This document shows positions 7,672 to 15,928 of a stretch of DNA of 41,322 bases, piece by piece (positions within the stretch are counted from its first letter, which is position 1; each line of letters begins with the position of its first letter). This DNA is from a virus. A model generated the notes under the pieces. That model made no database searches and was not told the origin of the DNA. It worked only from the letters and a program-made list of their open reading frames with translations. The position numbers and the translations under genes are program-made. Location of the stretch: the IMG/VR virus record IMGVR_UViG_3300033149_000173, positions 1-41,322 of that record; one strand, 5' to 3'.

Positions 7672-8130
7672 ATGAGTAAAAAGAAATTTAAAGATACAAC
7701 TGTTGGACAATTATTGTTTGGTGCTGCTTCTGTAATAAATCCTACATTAGGAAACGTGTTACAAGGCGTAACATCCCCAAAAGAAGCTATTGAAGCTATT
7801 ACTAAATCAGACGCTCCTGCTGATGATAAAGTAAAATTACAACAAATAATATACGAACAACAAACAAAAGAAATTGAAGCTATCACATCAAGATGGCAAG
7901 CAGACTCTATGAGTGATTCATGGATGTCTAAAAACGTACGTCCATTAGTATTAATATGGTGTATATGTATATTTTCATTAGCTGGCATTTTAGACAGTGT
8001 TGAAACTATACCTTTTCATATTAATGAATTATGGAATGATACTTTTGAGAAGGTCATGATGGCCGTAGTCTTAGCCTATTTCGGCGGACGCACGACAGAA
8101 AAGGCAAGTAATATATTTAACAAAAAATAA
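7672..8130 (+). CDS. Holin of the GTA/3TM type
   Basis: A soluble amphipathic N-terminal half (1-87) of this 152-residue protein includes EIEAITSRWQADSMSDSW. It is followed by NVRPLVLIWCICIFSLAG (88-105) as one membrane segment and VMMAVVLAYFGGRTTEKAS (128-146) as another. The RP-rich start of the first segment and the GGRTxEK end of the second are the signature of the GTA_holin_3TM family, which permeabilises the inner membrane for lysis. Bases 8045-8105 encoding the C-terminal segment are clearly more GC-rich than the rest of the gene. A second holin-like gene lies at 38849. Confidence 0.8.
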   Translation: MSKKKFKDTTVGQLLFGAASVINPTLGNVLQGVTSPKEAIEAITKSDAPADDKVKLQQIIYEQQTKEIEAITSRWQADSMSDSWMSKNVRPLVLIWCICIFSLAGILDSVETIPFHINELWNDTFEKVMMAVVLAYFGGRTTEKASNIFNKK

Positions 8131-8138
8131 AAAAAATA

Positions 8139-8732
8139 ATGGGAAGTTACATAGCAAGTTTAAATGATTTCGCGGTTAGAGCAATACCGTTTGTTGCAAG
8201 TACAGTAAAACAAGATACTGCTTTAAATATTAGCGCGAATAATAGTGCTAATTTAGCAGCTTCACAAACAGCTGTATGTGTTCCTTCAGGTGGAACAGCA
8301 TATGCAAAATCAACTGATTATACTTTTGAATTAACAACGGATAGTAGTGTTCCTAACGCTTCTGTTAATAGTGTAAAAGCTACATACGTAGGTCCTAAAG
8401 CATACAATAAAGCTTTAGCTACAGAAACTTTTATATTTAATGCAGCTGCTTTAGCTCCACTAGGAAGTGATGGTCAAAATCCAATTTCAGGAACAGTTAC
8501 AGTTACTTTAGTAGCTGGTAACCTTGATTTTCCTGTATCTACTAAATATTGGAACAATGAATGTGTTGCAGTTTATGTAGGTGGTTCAGCTGGTAATATA
8601 GTTGGTACATTAGCTTCAGATGATTCTGAAACTACAATAGCAGTGGCTGCAAATTCAGGTGTTTTACCAGTCGCTTTTAAATCATTAAATAGTACTACTA
8701 CAACTGCAGGAAGTTTAGTTTTACTACAGTAA
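8139..8732 (+). CDS. Beta-rich presumed capsid/virion surface protein
   Basis: This 197-residue protein is rich in Ala, Ser, Thr, Val, Gly and Asn, with alternating hydrophobic strands across the whole length (FELTTDSS, TFIFNAAAL, VTVTLVAG, CVAVYVGGS, TTIAVAAN) and a C-terminus SLVLLQ. No signal peptide is seen. The composition is that of capsid fibre or decoration proteins. A position before the packaging genes is compatible with that. The exact family is not recognised. Confidence 0.7.
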   Translation: MGSYIASLNDFAVRAIPFVASTVKQDTALNISANNSANLAASQTAVCVPSGGTAYAKSTDYTFELTTDSSVPNASVNSVKATYVGPKAYNKALATETFIFNAAALAPLGSDGQNPISGTVTVTLVAGNLDFPVSTKYWNNECVAVYVGGSAGNIVGTLASDDSETTIAVAANSGVLPVAFKSLNSTTTTAGSLVLLQ

Positions 8733-8765
8733 ACACAATTAAAAACAATTAAATTTTATTAAATT

Positions 8766-9017
8766 ATGGCAAAAGCTAAAAAAATTACAAAAGAAGAATT
8801 AGAGAACGTTAAAAACTTAAATAATAAAGCTAATGAAATAGCTGTACAAATAGGAAGTTTAGAGGTTCAAAAAGATTTATTAGTAAAAGAATTTTTATCA
8901 AACAATGTACTTGTAGATAAAGCTAAAAATGAATTGCAAGAAAAATACGGAGATGTATCTATTGATTTAAAAGATGGTTCTATAAAATCAATTGATGAGG
9001 TTGAAAATGGAAAATAA
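8766..9017 (+). CDS. Small coiled-coil protein
   Basis: The 83-residue, highly charged protein has a long helix with heptad-like spacing over residues 8-65 (ELENVKNLNNKANEIAVQIG), and a short C-terminal strand with SIDLKDGS. Similar small coiled-coil proteins sit just upstream of terminases in related marine phages. A chaperone or assembly adaptor role is possible. It overlaps the next gene by 11 bases. Confidence 0.7.
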   Translation: MAKAKKITKEELENVKNLNNKANEIAVQIGSLEVQKDLLVKEFLSNNVLVDKAKNELQEKYGDVSIDLKDGSIKSIDEVENGK

Positions 9018-9234
9018 TATAAGAAAAATCAGTATAGGTACTGATTATAAGAATGACGCAATGCATTATGCAGTTGGACAACAAGTATATGGTGGTCATG
9101 AAATATCACATATATTGTTTAATGAAAAAGATAATTCTTACAACATACATATAAAAAAATCTAATGAGGTTTTGCCATGGAAGAAGTTTAACTCTAACAT
9201 GGCTATCTCAATAGAATATGATTTAGAGTACTAA
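9007..9234 (+). CDS. Small conserved-looking unknown protein
   Basis: I chose ATG 9007, giving 75 residues (MENNIRKISIGTDY...), over a TTG at 8992. It overlaps the preceding gene by 11 bases and its stop overlaps the next ATG. A beta-rich pattern ends with LPWKKFNSNMAISIEYDLEY. An HEISH string is present, but the protein is too small and lacks any peptidase context, so it is probably fortuitous. It is likely a small virion or DNA-metabolism accessory, function unknown. Confidence 0.7.
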   Translation: MENNIRKISIGTDYKNDAMHYAVGQQVYGGHEISHILFNEKDNSYNIHIKKSNEVLPWKKFNSNMAISIEYDLEY

Positions 9235-9842
9235 TGAAAAGCTTATATGATTTTATCGTAGAACCCCTAGGTGAAACATATAACAATGAAGTTCAGGTAG
9301 AGGATAAAAAGTTAATAGTAAATTCTAAAATAGAAAGCTTTAAATTTGTTAATAGACACGCTATTGTTAAAGCATGTCCTTTAGCCTATTATACCGGAAT
9401 AAATGTAGGTGATATTGTTATAGTTCATCAAAACGTTTTTAGAGTTTTTTATGATACTAAAGGTAAACAAAAGAAAAGTAGATCTTGGTTCAAAGATAAT
9501 TTATATTTTTGCCAACCAGATCAAGTTTATTTATATAAACAAAACGATGTTTGGAATACTTTTAATGATAGATGTTTTGTAAAACCTATAAAAAACAAAT
9601 CAACTCTAAGCAGCAAAAAAGAACAAGACTTAATCGGTATACTAAAATATGGTAATAGTTTCTTAGAAAGCAAGGAAATATATCCAGGAGACTTAATAGG
9701 TTATACTCCATACGGTGAATGGGAGTTTGTTATAGACGAAGAACGTCTTTATTGTATGAAATCAAATGATATTGTAATTAAATATGAAAATAAAGGAAAC
9801 GAAGAAGAATATAATCCAAGCTGGGCAAGTAGCAGTAGATGA
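9234..9842 (+). CDS. Tandem GroES-like (chaperonin-10 fold) protein
   Basis: The 202-residue protein appears to contain two GroES-like halves. The first runs from YDFIVEPLG (5-13) to INVGDIVIVHQNVFR (56-70) and LYFCQPDQVYLY. The second runs from CFVKPI (114-119) to YPGDLIGYTP (150-159) and EWEFVIDEERLYCMKSNDIV (162-181), the typical closing strands of a co-chaperonin. The mobile loop GGIVL is not evident in either half. It starts at the stop of the previous gene and overlaps the small-terminase candidate by 59 bases. It may be an additional lid or assembly factor for phage GroEL. A non-chaperonin use of the fold is also possible. Confidence 0.65.
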   Translation: MKSLYDFIVEPLGETYNNEVQVEDKKLIVNSKIESFKFVNRHAIVKACPLAYYTGINVGDIVIVHQNVFRVFYDTKGKQKKSRSWFKDNLYFCQPDQVYLYKQNDVWNTFNDRCFVKPIKNKSTLSSKKEQDLIGILKYGNSFLESKEIYPGDLIGYTPYGEWEFVIDEERLYCMKSNDIVIKYENKGNEEEYNPSWASSSR

Positions 9843-10062
9843 ACTAATAAAAGTTGCAAAAGAACCTATTGTTGATAGTGACGATGATATATCTGCAGAC
9901 AGACTTAAAAATGCAGCAGCTACAAAAAAATTAGCTATATTTGATGCTTTTGAAATACTTAACCGTATTGAAGAAGAAAAAAATATGCTAGAAGATAAGC
10001 CAAAAGAAGAAGTTAAAAAAGAAAAAACCTTCAAGGGTTTTGCAGAAGGAAGATCTAAGTAA
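9784..10062 (+). CDS. Small terminase subunit candidate
   Basis: In this 92-residue protein, the helical pattern IIQAGQVAVDELIKVAKEP, the ADRLKNAAATKKLAIFDAFE segment, and a charged tail ending GFAEGRSK look like the short DNA-recognition subunit found before TerL in this group of phages. It overlaps the upstream gene by 59 bases and couples to terL by TAATG. Position and size fit TerS, which selects the packaging site, but no helix-turn-helix is certain. Confidence 0.6.
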   Translation: MKIKETKKNIIQAGQVAVDELIKVAKEPIVDSDDDISADRLKNAAATKKLAIFDAFEILNRIEEEKNMLEDKPKEEVKKEKTFKGFAEGRSK

Positions 10063-12272
10063 TGTATTCTCAAACTTTATATAAAATATTAAAAGATCAT
10101 ATTAAGCCACATATTGTTAGTAAAAACAATAAAAAGAAAAAATGGGAATATGGTTATAATAAAGAGCACGATATTGTTATAATAAGTAAAAGCGGTCAAA
10201 TAGGTGAGATATATGAAATACAAAACCTTAAAATAGCTTTACCTAAACAAAAAAACATACACAGTTTTGAAAATAATAAATGGGATAAAACAGAGTATCC
10301 TAAATCTTTATCAAAAATTAAAACTGTTTTTGATTGGAAACAATATCCAGAAGATTTTAAAGAAAAATGGTATGATTATATTGATCAAGAATTTACTCGT
10401 AGAGAAGAAGGTTTTTGGTTTTATAATAAAGATAAAGCTACTTATATTACTGGCACTCATTATATGTACCTGCAGTGGTCTAAAATTGACGTCGGGGCAC
10501 CAGACTTTCGAGAAGCAAATAGATTATTCTTTATTTTCTGGGAAGCTTGTAAAGCAGATCAACGATGCTACGGGATGTGCTACCTTAAGAACAGGCGTTC
10601 CGGGTTTTCTTTCATGGCCTCTGGAGAGGTGGTCAACCTGGCAACCATATCAAGTGACTCCAGGTATGGTATATTATCAAAGTCCGGTCCTGATGCAAAG
10701 AAGATGTTCACAGACAAAGTGGTTCCAATTTCGGTTAATTATCCCTTCTTTTTCAAACCAATACAGGACGGAATGGATCGTCCAAAAACCGAACTTGCCT
10801 ATCGTGTCCCCGCCTCCAAGTTTACCAGACGTAAACTCGAGACCAATGAAACCGTGGAGGAGTTACAAGGACTTGATACCACCATCGACTGGAAGAATAC
10901 AGGTGATAACTCCTACGATGGGGAGAAACTCAAACTCCTTGTACATGATGAATCAGGGAAGTGGGAAAAGCCAAACAACATCCTCAACAACTGGAGGGTT
11001 ACAAAAACCACACTAAGATTAGGTAGTAGAATTATTGGAAAATGTATGATGGGTTCAACAAGCAACTCATTAGACAAAGGTGGTGATAATTTTAAAAAAT
11101 TATATGATGATTCAGATGTTACACAAAGAAACGCAAATGGACAAACACGTTCGGGACTCTATAGTTTGTTCATTCCTATGGAATGGAATTACGAAGGATA
11201 CATTGATTCTTATGGATTACCTGTGTTCGACACACCTGGAAAACCAATCATTGGACCTAGAGGAGATAAAATTGATATTGGAGTTATTAAATATTGGGAA
11301 AATGAAGTTGAAGGATTAAAGCAAGATCAAAACGCTTTAAATGAGTTTTACAGACAGTTTCCAAGAACAACTCAACATGCTTTTAGAGATGAATCTAAAG
11401 CTTCTTTATTTAATCTAGTAAAGATATACGAACAAATAGATTTTAATGAAGATACAAATAGCTACAAAATAGTAACTAAAGGATCTTTTATGTGGGAGAA
11501 TGGTGTTAAAGATACTAGAGTTATTTTTATGCCAAATGAAAACGGTAGATTTAATGTTTCATGGGTTCCACCTAAACATTTGCAAAACAATGTTATAATT
11601 AAAAATGGTGTTAAATATCCAGGAAACGAACATACAGGATGTTTTGGATGTGACCCTTATGACATATCTGGAACAGTAGATTCTAGAGGATCAAACGGTT
11701 CGTTACACGGACTTACTAAATTTTCTATGGAAAACGTACCTCCAAATATGTTTTTTTTAGAATATATATCAAGACCACAAACAGCTGAAATATTTTTTGA
11801 AGATGTTTTGATGGCTTGTATTTTTTATGGTATGCCAATATTAGCAGAAAACAATAAGCCAAGATTGCTGTATCATTTTAAAAGAAGAGGTTATAGAGGT
11901 TTTAGCATGAACAGACCTGATAAACTTTTTATGAAACTTTCAGTAACAGAAAGAGAAATAGGTGGAATACCTAATTCAAGTGAAGATATTAAACAAGCGC
12001 ATGCCGCTGCTATAGAATCATATATAGAAACCTACATTGGTAATTTAGGTTTAAAATATGGTGATATGTATTTTCAAAAAACATTAGAAGACTGGGCTAA
12101 GTTTGATATAAATAATCGAACAAAACACGATGCTTCTATTAGTAGTGGTTTAGCAATAATGGGTTGTAATAAAAATATGTATAAACCCATATTTACTAGA
12201 ACTTTAACACCAAAACCATTAGGTTTTAAAAAATATAGTAATAAAGGAAATATTTCAAAAATAATAAAATAG
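10062..12272 (+). CDS. terL: Large terminase subunit (ATPase plus nuclease)
   Basis: This is the DNA-packaging motor. It translocates DNA into the prohead and cuts concatemers. In the ATPase half, KNRRSGFS (176-183) occupies the Walker A position in a deviant form without the usual GK pair. KLLVHDESGKW (290-300) is Walker B with D296/E297, and MGSTSNS follows as the coupling motif. The nuclease half shows GCDPYD (D531), AEN (E596) and KHDA (D690), the RNase-H-like metal triad. The length of 736 residues matches crAss-like and related podoviral TerL. Codons from about 10560 to 11010 are markedly GC-rich (about half G+C) against about 30 percent downstream, suggesting a recombinant patch in the ATPase domain. 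Confidence 0.95.
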   Translation: MYSQTLYKILKDHIKPHIVSKNNKKKKWEYGYNKEHDIVIISKSGQIGEIYEIQNLKIALPKQKNIHSFENNKWDKTEYPKSLSKIKTVFDWKQYPEDFKEKWYDYIDQEFTRREEGFWFYNKDKATYITGTHYMYLQWSKIDVGAPDFREANRLFFIFWEACKADQRCYGMCYLKNRRSGFSFMASGEVVNLATISSDSRYGILSKSGPDAKKMFTDKVVPISVNYPFFFKPIQDGMDRPKTELAYRVPASKFTRRKLETNETVEELQGLDTTIDWKNTGDNSYDGEKLKLLVHDESGKWEKPNNILNNWRVTKTTLRLGSRIIGKCMMGSTSNSLDKGGDNFKKLYDDSDVTQRNANGQTRSGLYSLFIPMEWNYEGYIDSYGLPVFDTPGKPIIGPRGDKIDIGVIKYWENEVEGLKQDQNALNEFYRQFPRTTQHAFRDESKASLFNLVKIYEQIDFNEDTNSYKIVTKGSFMWENGVKDTRVIFMPNENGRFNVSWVPPKHLQNNVIIKNGVKYPGNEHTGCFGCDPYDISGTVDSRGSNGSLHGLTKFSMENVPPNMFFLEYISRPQTAEIFFEDVLMACIFYGMPILAENNKPRLLYHFKRRGYRGFSMNRPDKLFMKLSVTEREIGGIPNSSEDIKQAHAAAIESYIETYIGNLGLKYGDMYFQKTLEDWAKFDINNRTKHDASISSGLAIMGCNKNMYKPIFTRTLTPKPLGFKKYSNKGNISKIIK
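10560..11010 (+). other. GC-rich mosaic patch inside terL
   Basis: Hand counts give 30/60 G+C at 10561-10620 and 32/60 at 10801-10860, against 18/60 at 11881-11940 in the same gene. Codon choice shifts to GCC, CTC, GTC, ACC and GAG, which are rare elsewhere. The reading frame is intact and encodes Walker A to Walker B. A milder shift begins near 10470. Confidence 0.85.
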
Positions 12273-14687
12273 ATGATAACATATAATTATGCAGGTTCAT
12301 TTCCTAGTCAGGTGGTACCGGACGCGGAAAAGCAAACGATGGAATATGGTTACGCTGTAGGTAGAGCTATTGAAGGAGAGTGGTTTTCTGGAGATAGAGG
12401 AGGTATGGGTAACAGATACCAAAACAGCTGGTTAAATTTTCATAGACTAAGACTATATGCTAGAGGTGAACAACCTGTTCAAAAATATAAAGATGAACTT
12501 GCTGTAAACGGTGATTTATCATATCTTAATTTAGACTGGAAACCAGTTCCTATTATACCTAAATTTGTAGATATAATAGTCAATGGTATGTCTCAAAGAA
12601 TTTTTGATATAAAAGCATTTGCTCAAGACCCTGAGTCATTAAAGCAAAGAACAAAATACGCAGACGCTATAATGCGTGATATGTATGCTAAAGAAATGAT
12701 ACAAGCTACTAAAGAAGCTACAGGTTTAAATTTCTTTAATAGCGCTGATCCTAATAATATTCCTGAAACTCAAGAGGATTTAGACTTACATATGCAATTA
12801 AGTTACAAGCAGTCTATAGAAATTGCAGAAGAAGAGGCTATTGACAACGTTTTACAAGCCAACAAATATGAGTTAGTTAAAAGAAGATTAATAGAAGATT
12901 TAACAGTAATAGGTATAGCTGCAACAAAAACTAATTTTAATTTAGCAAATGGAATTGATATTGATTATGTTGATCCTGCTAATCTAGTATATTCTTACAC
13001 AGAAGATCCAAATTTTGAAGATATATACTATGTAGGCGAAGTTAAATCAATGAGTTTGGTAGAAGTAAAAAAACAATTTCCATGGTTAACTGATCAAGAA
13101 TTAGAAAAAATAGAAAAATATCCTGGTGATGCTAATTACACTAGAAACTTTTATGCTCAACAAGATTCTTATAATCAAGTTCAGGTGCTATATTTTGAAT
13201 ATAAAACATATAGTAATCAAGTTTTTAAAATAAAACAAACTGAGCAAGGTTTAGAAAAAGCATTAGAAAAGCCAGATACTTTTAATCCTCCATCTAATGA
13301 TAATTTTGAAAGAGTTGGTAGAGCTATAGAAGTTTTATATACAGGTGCTAAAATATTAGGTCATGATATGATGTTGGAGTGGAAACTATCAGAAAACATG
13401 ACTAGACCTAACGCTAATGTTAGTAAAGTTAATATGAATTATTGTATATGTGCTCCTAAATTATATAAAGGTATGATTGAATCTACGGTGAGTCGTATTA
13501 CAGGCTTTGCTGATATGATTCAATTAACACATTTAAAATTACAACAAGTGTTATCTCGTATGGTTCCAGACGGTGTATTTGTAGATGTTGATGGTTTAGC
13601 TGAAGTTGATTTAGGTAATGGTACTAACTATAATCCTGCAGAAGCTTTAAACATGTATTTTCAAACTGGTAGTATTGTTGGTAGATCAATGACTCAAGAA
13701 GGTGATATAAATAGAGGTAAAGTACCTATTCAAGAATTACAAACATCTTCAGGTGGCCAAAAAATAGCTAGCTTAATACAAACTTATCAATATTATTTAC
13801 AGATGATAAGAGACGTAACCGGATTAAATGAAGCTACGGATGCAAGTACTCCTGATGTAAAAGCGTTAGTAGGTTTACAAAAAATTGCTGCAGCTAATTC
13901 TAACACAGCTTTAAGACATTTAATGAAGGCTAGTTTATATTTAACTTTAAGAGTATGTGAAAACATTTCATTAAGAATAGCAGATGTTCTTCAATATCCT
14001 TTAACTAGAGCTGCTTTAATAGATTCTATATCTGCTTATAATACAGGTACATTAGAAGAATTACAAGAAAAAAGTTTACAAGACTTTGGTATATTTTTAG
14101 AATTAGAACCAGATGAAGAGCAAAAAGCGCAGCTTGAACAAAACATACAGGTTGCTTTAGCTTCTGGTGGTATAGATTTAGACGATGCTATAGATATTAG
14201 ACAAGTTAAAAATTTAAAACTAGCTAATCAATTATTAAAGCAAAAACGTAAAAAGAAATTAGAAAAAGATCAAGCAGCTCAACAAGCTAATATACAAGCT
14301 CAAGCCGCTGCTAATGCTCAAGCTGCTGAGCAAGCTACTTTAGCTGAAATGCAAAAAAGACAAGCATTAGCTGAAACAGAAGTTCAAATAGAACAAGCTA
14401 AATCTCAATTTGAAATACAACGTATGCAAACTGAGGCTAGTATTAAAAAAGAATTAATGGCTGAAGAGTTTAATTACAATATGCAATTAGCTCAAATTAA
14501 AGCAGATGCAGAAGGAAGAAAAGAACAAGAAATAGAAAACAGAAAAGATAAAAGAATTAAAATGCAAGGTACGCAAGAATCTCAATTAATACAGCAAAGA
14601 CAGAATAACGCTTTGCCTACTGATTTTGAATCTGCTGGTTTTGATTCTTTAGGTGGTTTTGATTTAGAACAATTTGAACCTAGATAA
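12273..14687 (+). CDS. Portal protein
   Basis: The 804-residue protein lies directly after terL and before the scaffold. It should form the dodecameric ring at one capsid vertex through which DNA moves. Supporting features are its length, an N-terminal region with PIIPKFVDIIVNGMSQRIFD (head-proximal alpha-beta core), and the segment RDVTGLNEATDASTPDVKAL typical of portals in crAss-like phages. A helical C-terminus about 120 residues long and rich in Gln, Ala and Glu (roughly 665-765) probably forms a coiled-coil barrel. The gene starts at the terL stop without a gap. No truncation is visible. Confidence 0.9.
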   Translation: MITYNYAGSFPSQVVPDAEKQTMEYGYAVGRAIEGEWFSGDRGGMGNRYQNSWLNFHRLRLYARGEQPVQKYKDELAVNGDLSYLNLDWKPVPIIPKFVDIIVNGMSQRIFDIKAFAQDPESLKQRTKYADAIMRDMYAKEMIQATKEATGLNFFNSADPNNIPETQEDLDLHMQLSYKQSIEIAEEEAIDNVLQANKYELVKRRLIEDLTVIGIAATKTNFNLANGIDIDYVDPANLVYSYTEDPNFEDIYYVGEVKSMSLVEVKKQFPWLTDQELEKIEKYPGDANYTRNFYAQQDSYNQVQVLYFEYKTYSNQVFKIKQTEQGLEKALEKPDTFNPPSNDNFERVGRAIEVLYTGAKILGHDMMLEWKLSENMTRPNANVSKVNMNYCICAPKLYKGMIESTVSRITGFADMIQLTHLKLQQVLSRMVPDGVFVDVDGLAEVDLGNGTNYNPAEALNMYFQTGSIVGRSMTQEGDINRGKVPIQELQTSSGGQKIASLIQTYQYYLQMIRDVTGLNEATDASTPDVKALVGLQKIAAANSNTALRHLMKASLYLTLRVCENISLRIADVLQYPLTRAALIDSISAYNTGTLEELQEKSLQDFGIFLELEPDEEQKAQLEQNIQVALASGGIDLDDAIDIRQVKNLKLANQLLKQKRKKKLEKDQAAQQANIQAQAAANAQAAEQATLAEMQKRQALAETEVQIEQAKSQFEIQRMQTEASIKKELMAEEFNYNMQLAQIKADAEGRKEQEIENRKDKRIKMQGTQESQLIQQRQNNALPTDFESAGFDSLGGFDLEQFEPR

Positions 14688-14700
14688 AACTATTTATTAA

Positions 14701-14720
14701 TTATTTAATTATATTATATT
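14701..14720 (+). promoter_or_regulatory. 20-base A/T leader before the scaffold gene
   Basis: TTATTTAATTATATTATATT immediately precedes ATG 14721. The identical 20 bases precede ATG 17439, so this is a repeated leader. It has no Shine-Dalgarno sequence. A shared translation-initiation context for head genes is inferred. Confidence 0.6.
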
Positions 14721-15917
14721 ATGTCAGAAACTAAAACAAATGAACCTGTTAAACAAGAAGGTGACTTTAAAATTAAAAAGAAAAGAGTACCTAAAAAATT
14801 AACAGTTCCAGAAGAAACAGTTAAAATTGATTTAGCAGCTCAAAAAAAGGCCGCAGAACCAATTAAAGTTGATTTAACTAAAACAGAAGAAAAAGATGCC
14901 GTTCAAAAGCAAGAAACAGAGAGCAGCGTGTTACGCGAAGAAGGATCCGAGGTGGGATTGCAAGAAGTGGGACAAACACACGAAGGGACCGCTGAGAATG
15001 TTATTGAAGAAATACCAGTAACTGAAGAAGAAAAAGAAAAAGAAACAAAAGAAAAACCTGAGCCGATAAAAAAAGTAGAAGCTCCGGTAAAACAGTTACC
15101 TGAAAATGTAGAGAAACTAGTTTCATTTATGGAAGAAACTGGAGGAACGGTAGAAGATTATGTAAGATTAAATGCTGATTATGAAAATATTGATAATGAA
15201 GCATTGTTAAGAGAATATTATAAAAATACTCGTCCACATTTAAGCTACGATGAAGTTAACTTCTTAATGGAAGATAATTTTAAAGTAGATGAAGATGTAG
15301 ATGAAGAACGCGAAGTTAAAAAGAAAAAATTAGCGTTCAAAGAAGAAGTTGGAAAAGCTAAAAGCTATTTAAACGGTTTAAAAAGCAAGTACTATGATGA
15401 GATCAAGTTGAGATCAAATGTAAATGCTGATCAACAAAAAGCTATAGATTTTTTCAACCGATACAACGAAGATCAGAAAACACTATCTAAACAAAGAGAG
15501 GTTTTTCAAAAAGTAACTAAAGATACTTTTACTGATGAATTCAAAGGTTTTGATTTTAAAGTAGGTGATAAAAAATTTAGGTACGGAGTAAGAAATCCTA
15601 ACGAAATAGTGGAAAATCAAACAGATATTACAAACTTTGTCGAGACGTTCTTAGACAAAGATGGCATGTTAGTTGATCCACAAGGATACCACAAAGCCAT
15701 GTATGCTGCAAGGAATTCTGATACTATTGCAAAACATTTTTATGAGCAAGGAAAAGCGGATGCTACTAAAGAATTAGTTGCTAAAACTAAAAACTTAAGT
15801 ACTGAACCTAGAAAAGAAAGCTCAGGAGATGTTTTTGTTAAAGGACTCAAAGTTCGCGCAATAAGTGGCTCTGATGCTTCAAAACTTAGAATAAAAACAA
15901 GGAAATTTAACAATTAA
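14721..15917 (+). CDS. Capsid scaffolding protein candidate
   Basis: The 398-residue protein between portal and major capsid protein is very rich in Lys and Glu, with a disordered, charged N-terminal 120 residues (for example EEEKEKETKEKPEPIKKVE) followed by helical segments. This is the typical make-up of an internal scaffold that is removed before packaging. The last 30 residues are basic (RIKTRKFNN), as in scaffold domains that bind capsid protein. Bases 14915-15000 use GC-rich codons unlike the rest. The assignment rests on position and composition, not on a sequence motif. Confidence 0.75.
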   Translation: MSETKTNEPVKQEGDFKIKKKRVPKKLTVPEETVKIDLAAQKKAAEPIKVDLTKTEEKDAVQKQETESSVLREEGSEVGLQEVGQTHEGTAENVIEEIPVTEEEKEKETKEKPEPIKKVEAPVKQLPENVEKLVSFMEETGGTVEDYVRLNADYENIDNEALLREYYKNTRPHLSYDEVNFLMEDNFKVDEDVDEEREVKKKKLAFKEEVGKAKSYLNGLKSKYYDEIKLRSNVNADQQKAIDFFNRYNEDQKTLSKQREVFQKVTKDTFTDEFKGFDFKVGDKKFRYGVRNPNEIVENQTDITNFVETFLDKDGMLVDPQGYHKAMYAARNSDTIAKHFYEQGKADATKELVAKTKNLSTEPRKESSGDVFVKGLKVRAISGSDASKLRIKTRKFNN

Positions 15918-15928
15918 AACTAATTAAA

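Noticed and set aside
9007-9234. HEISH string in the 75-aa protein as a metalloprotease site
   Set aside because: The protein is too small, the string sits in a beta-like region, and no third ligand is present.
10267-11016. 249-residue + strand frame inside terL
   Set aside because: Out-of-frame shadow. Its length comes from the GC-rich patch lacking stop codons; TerL motifs are all in the other frame.
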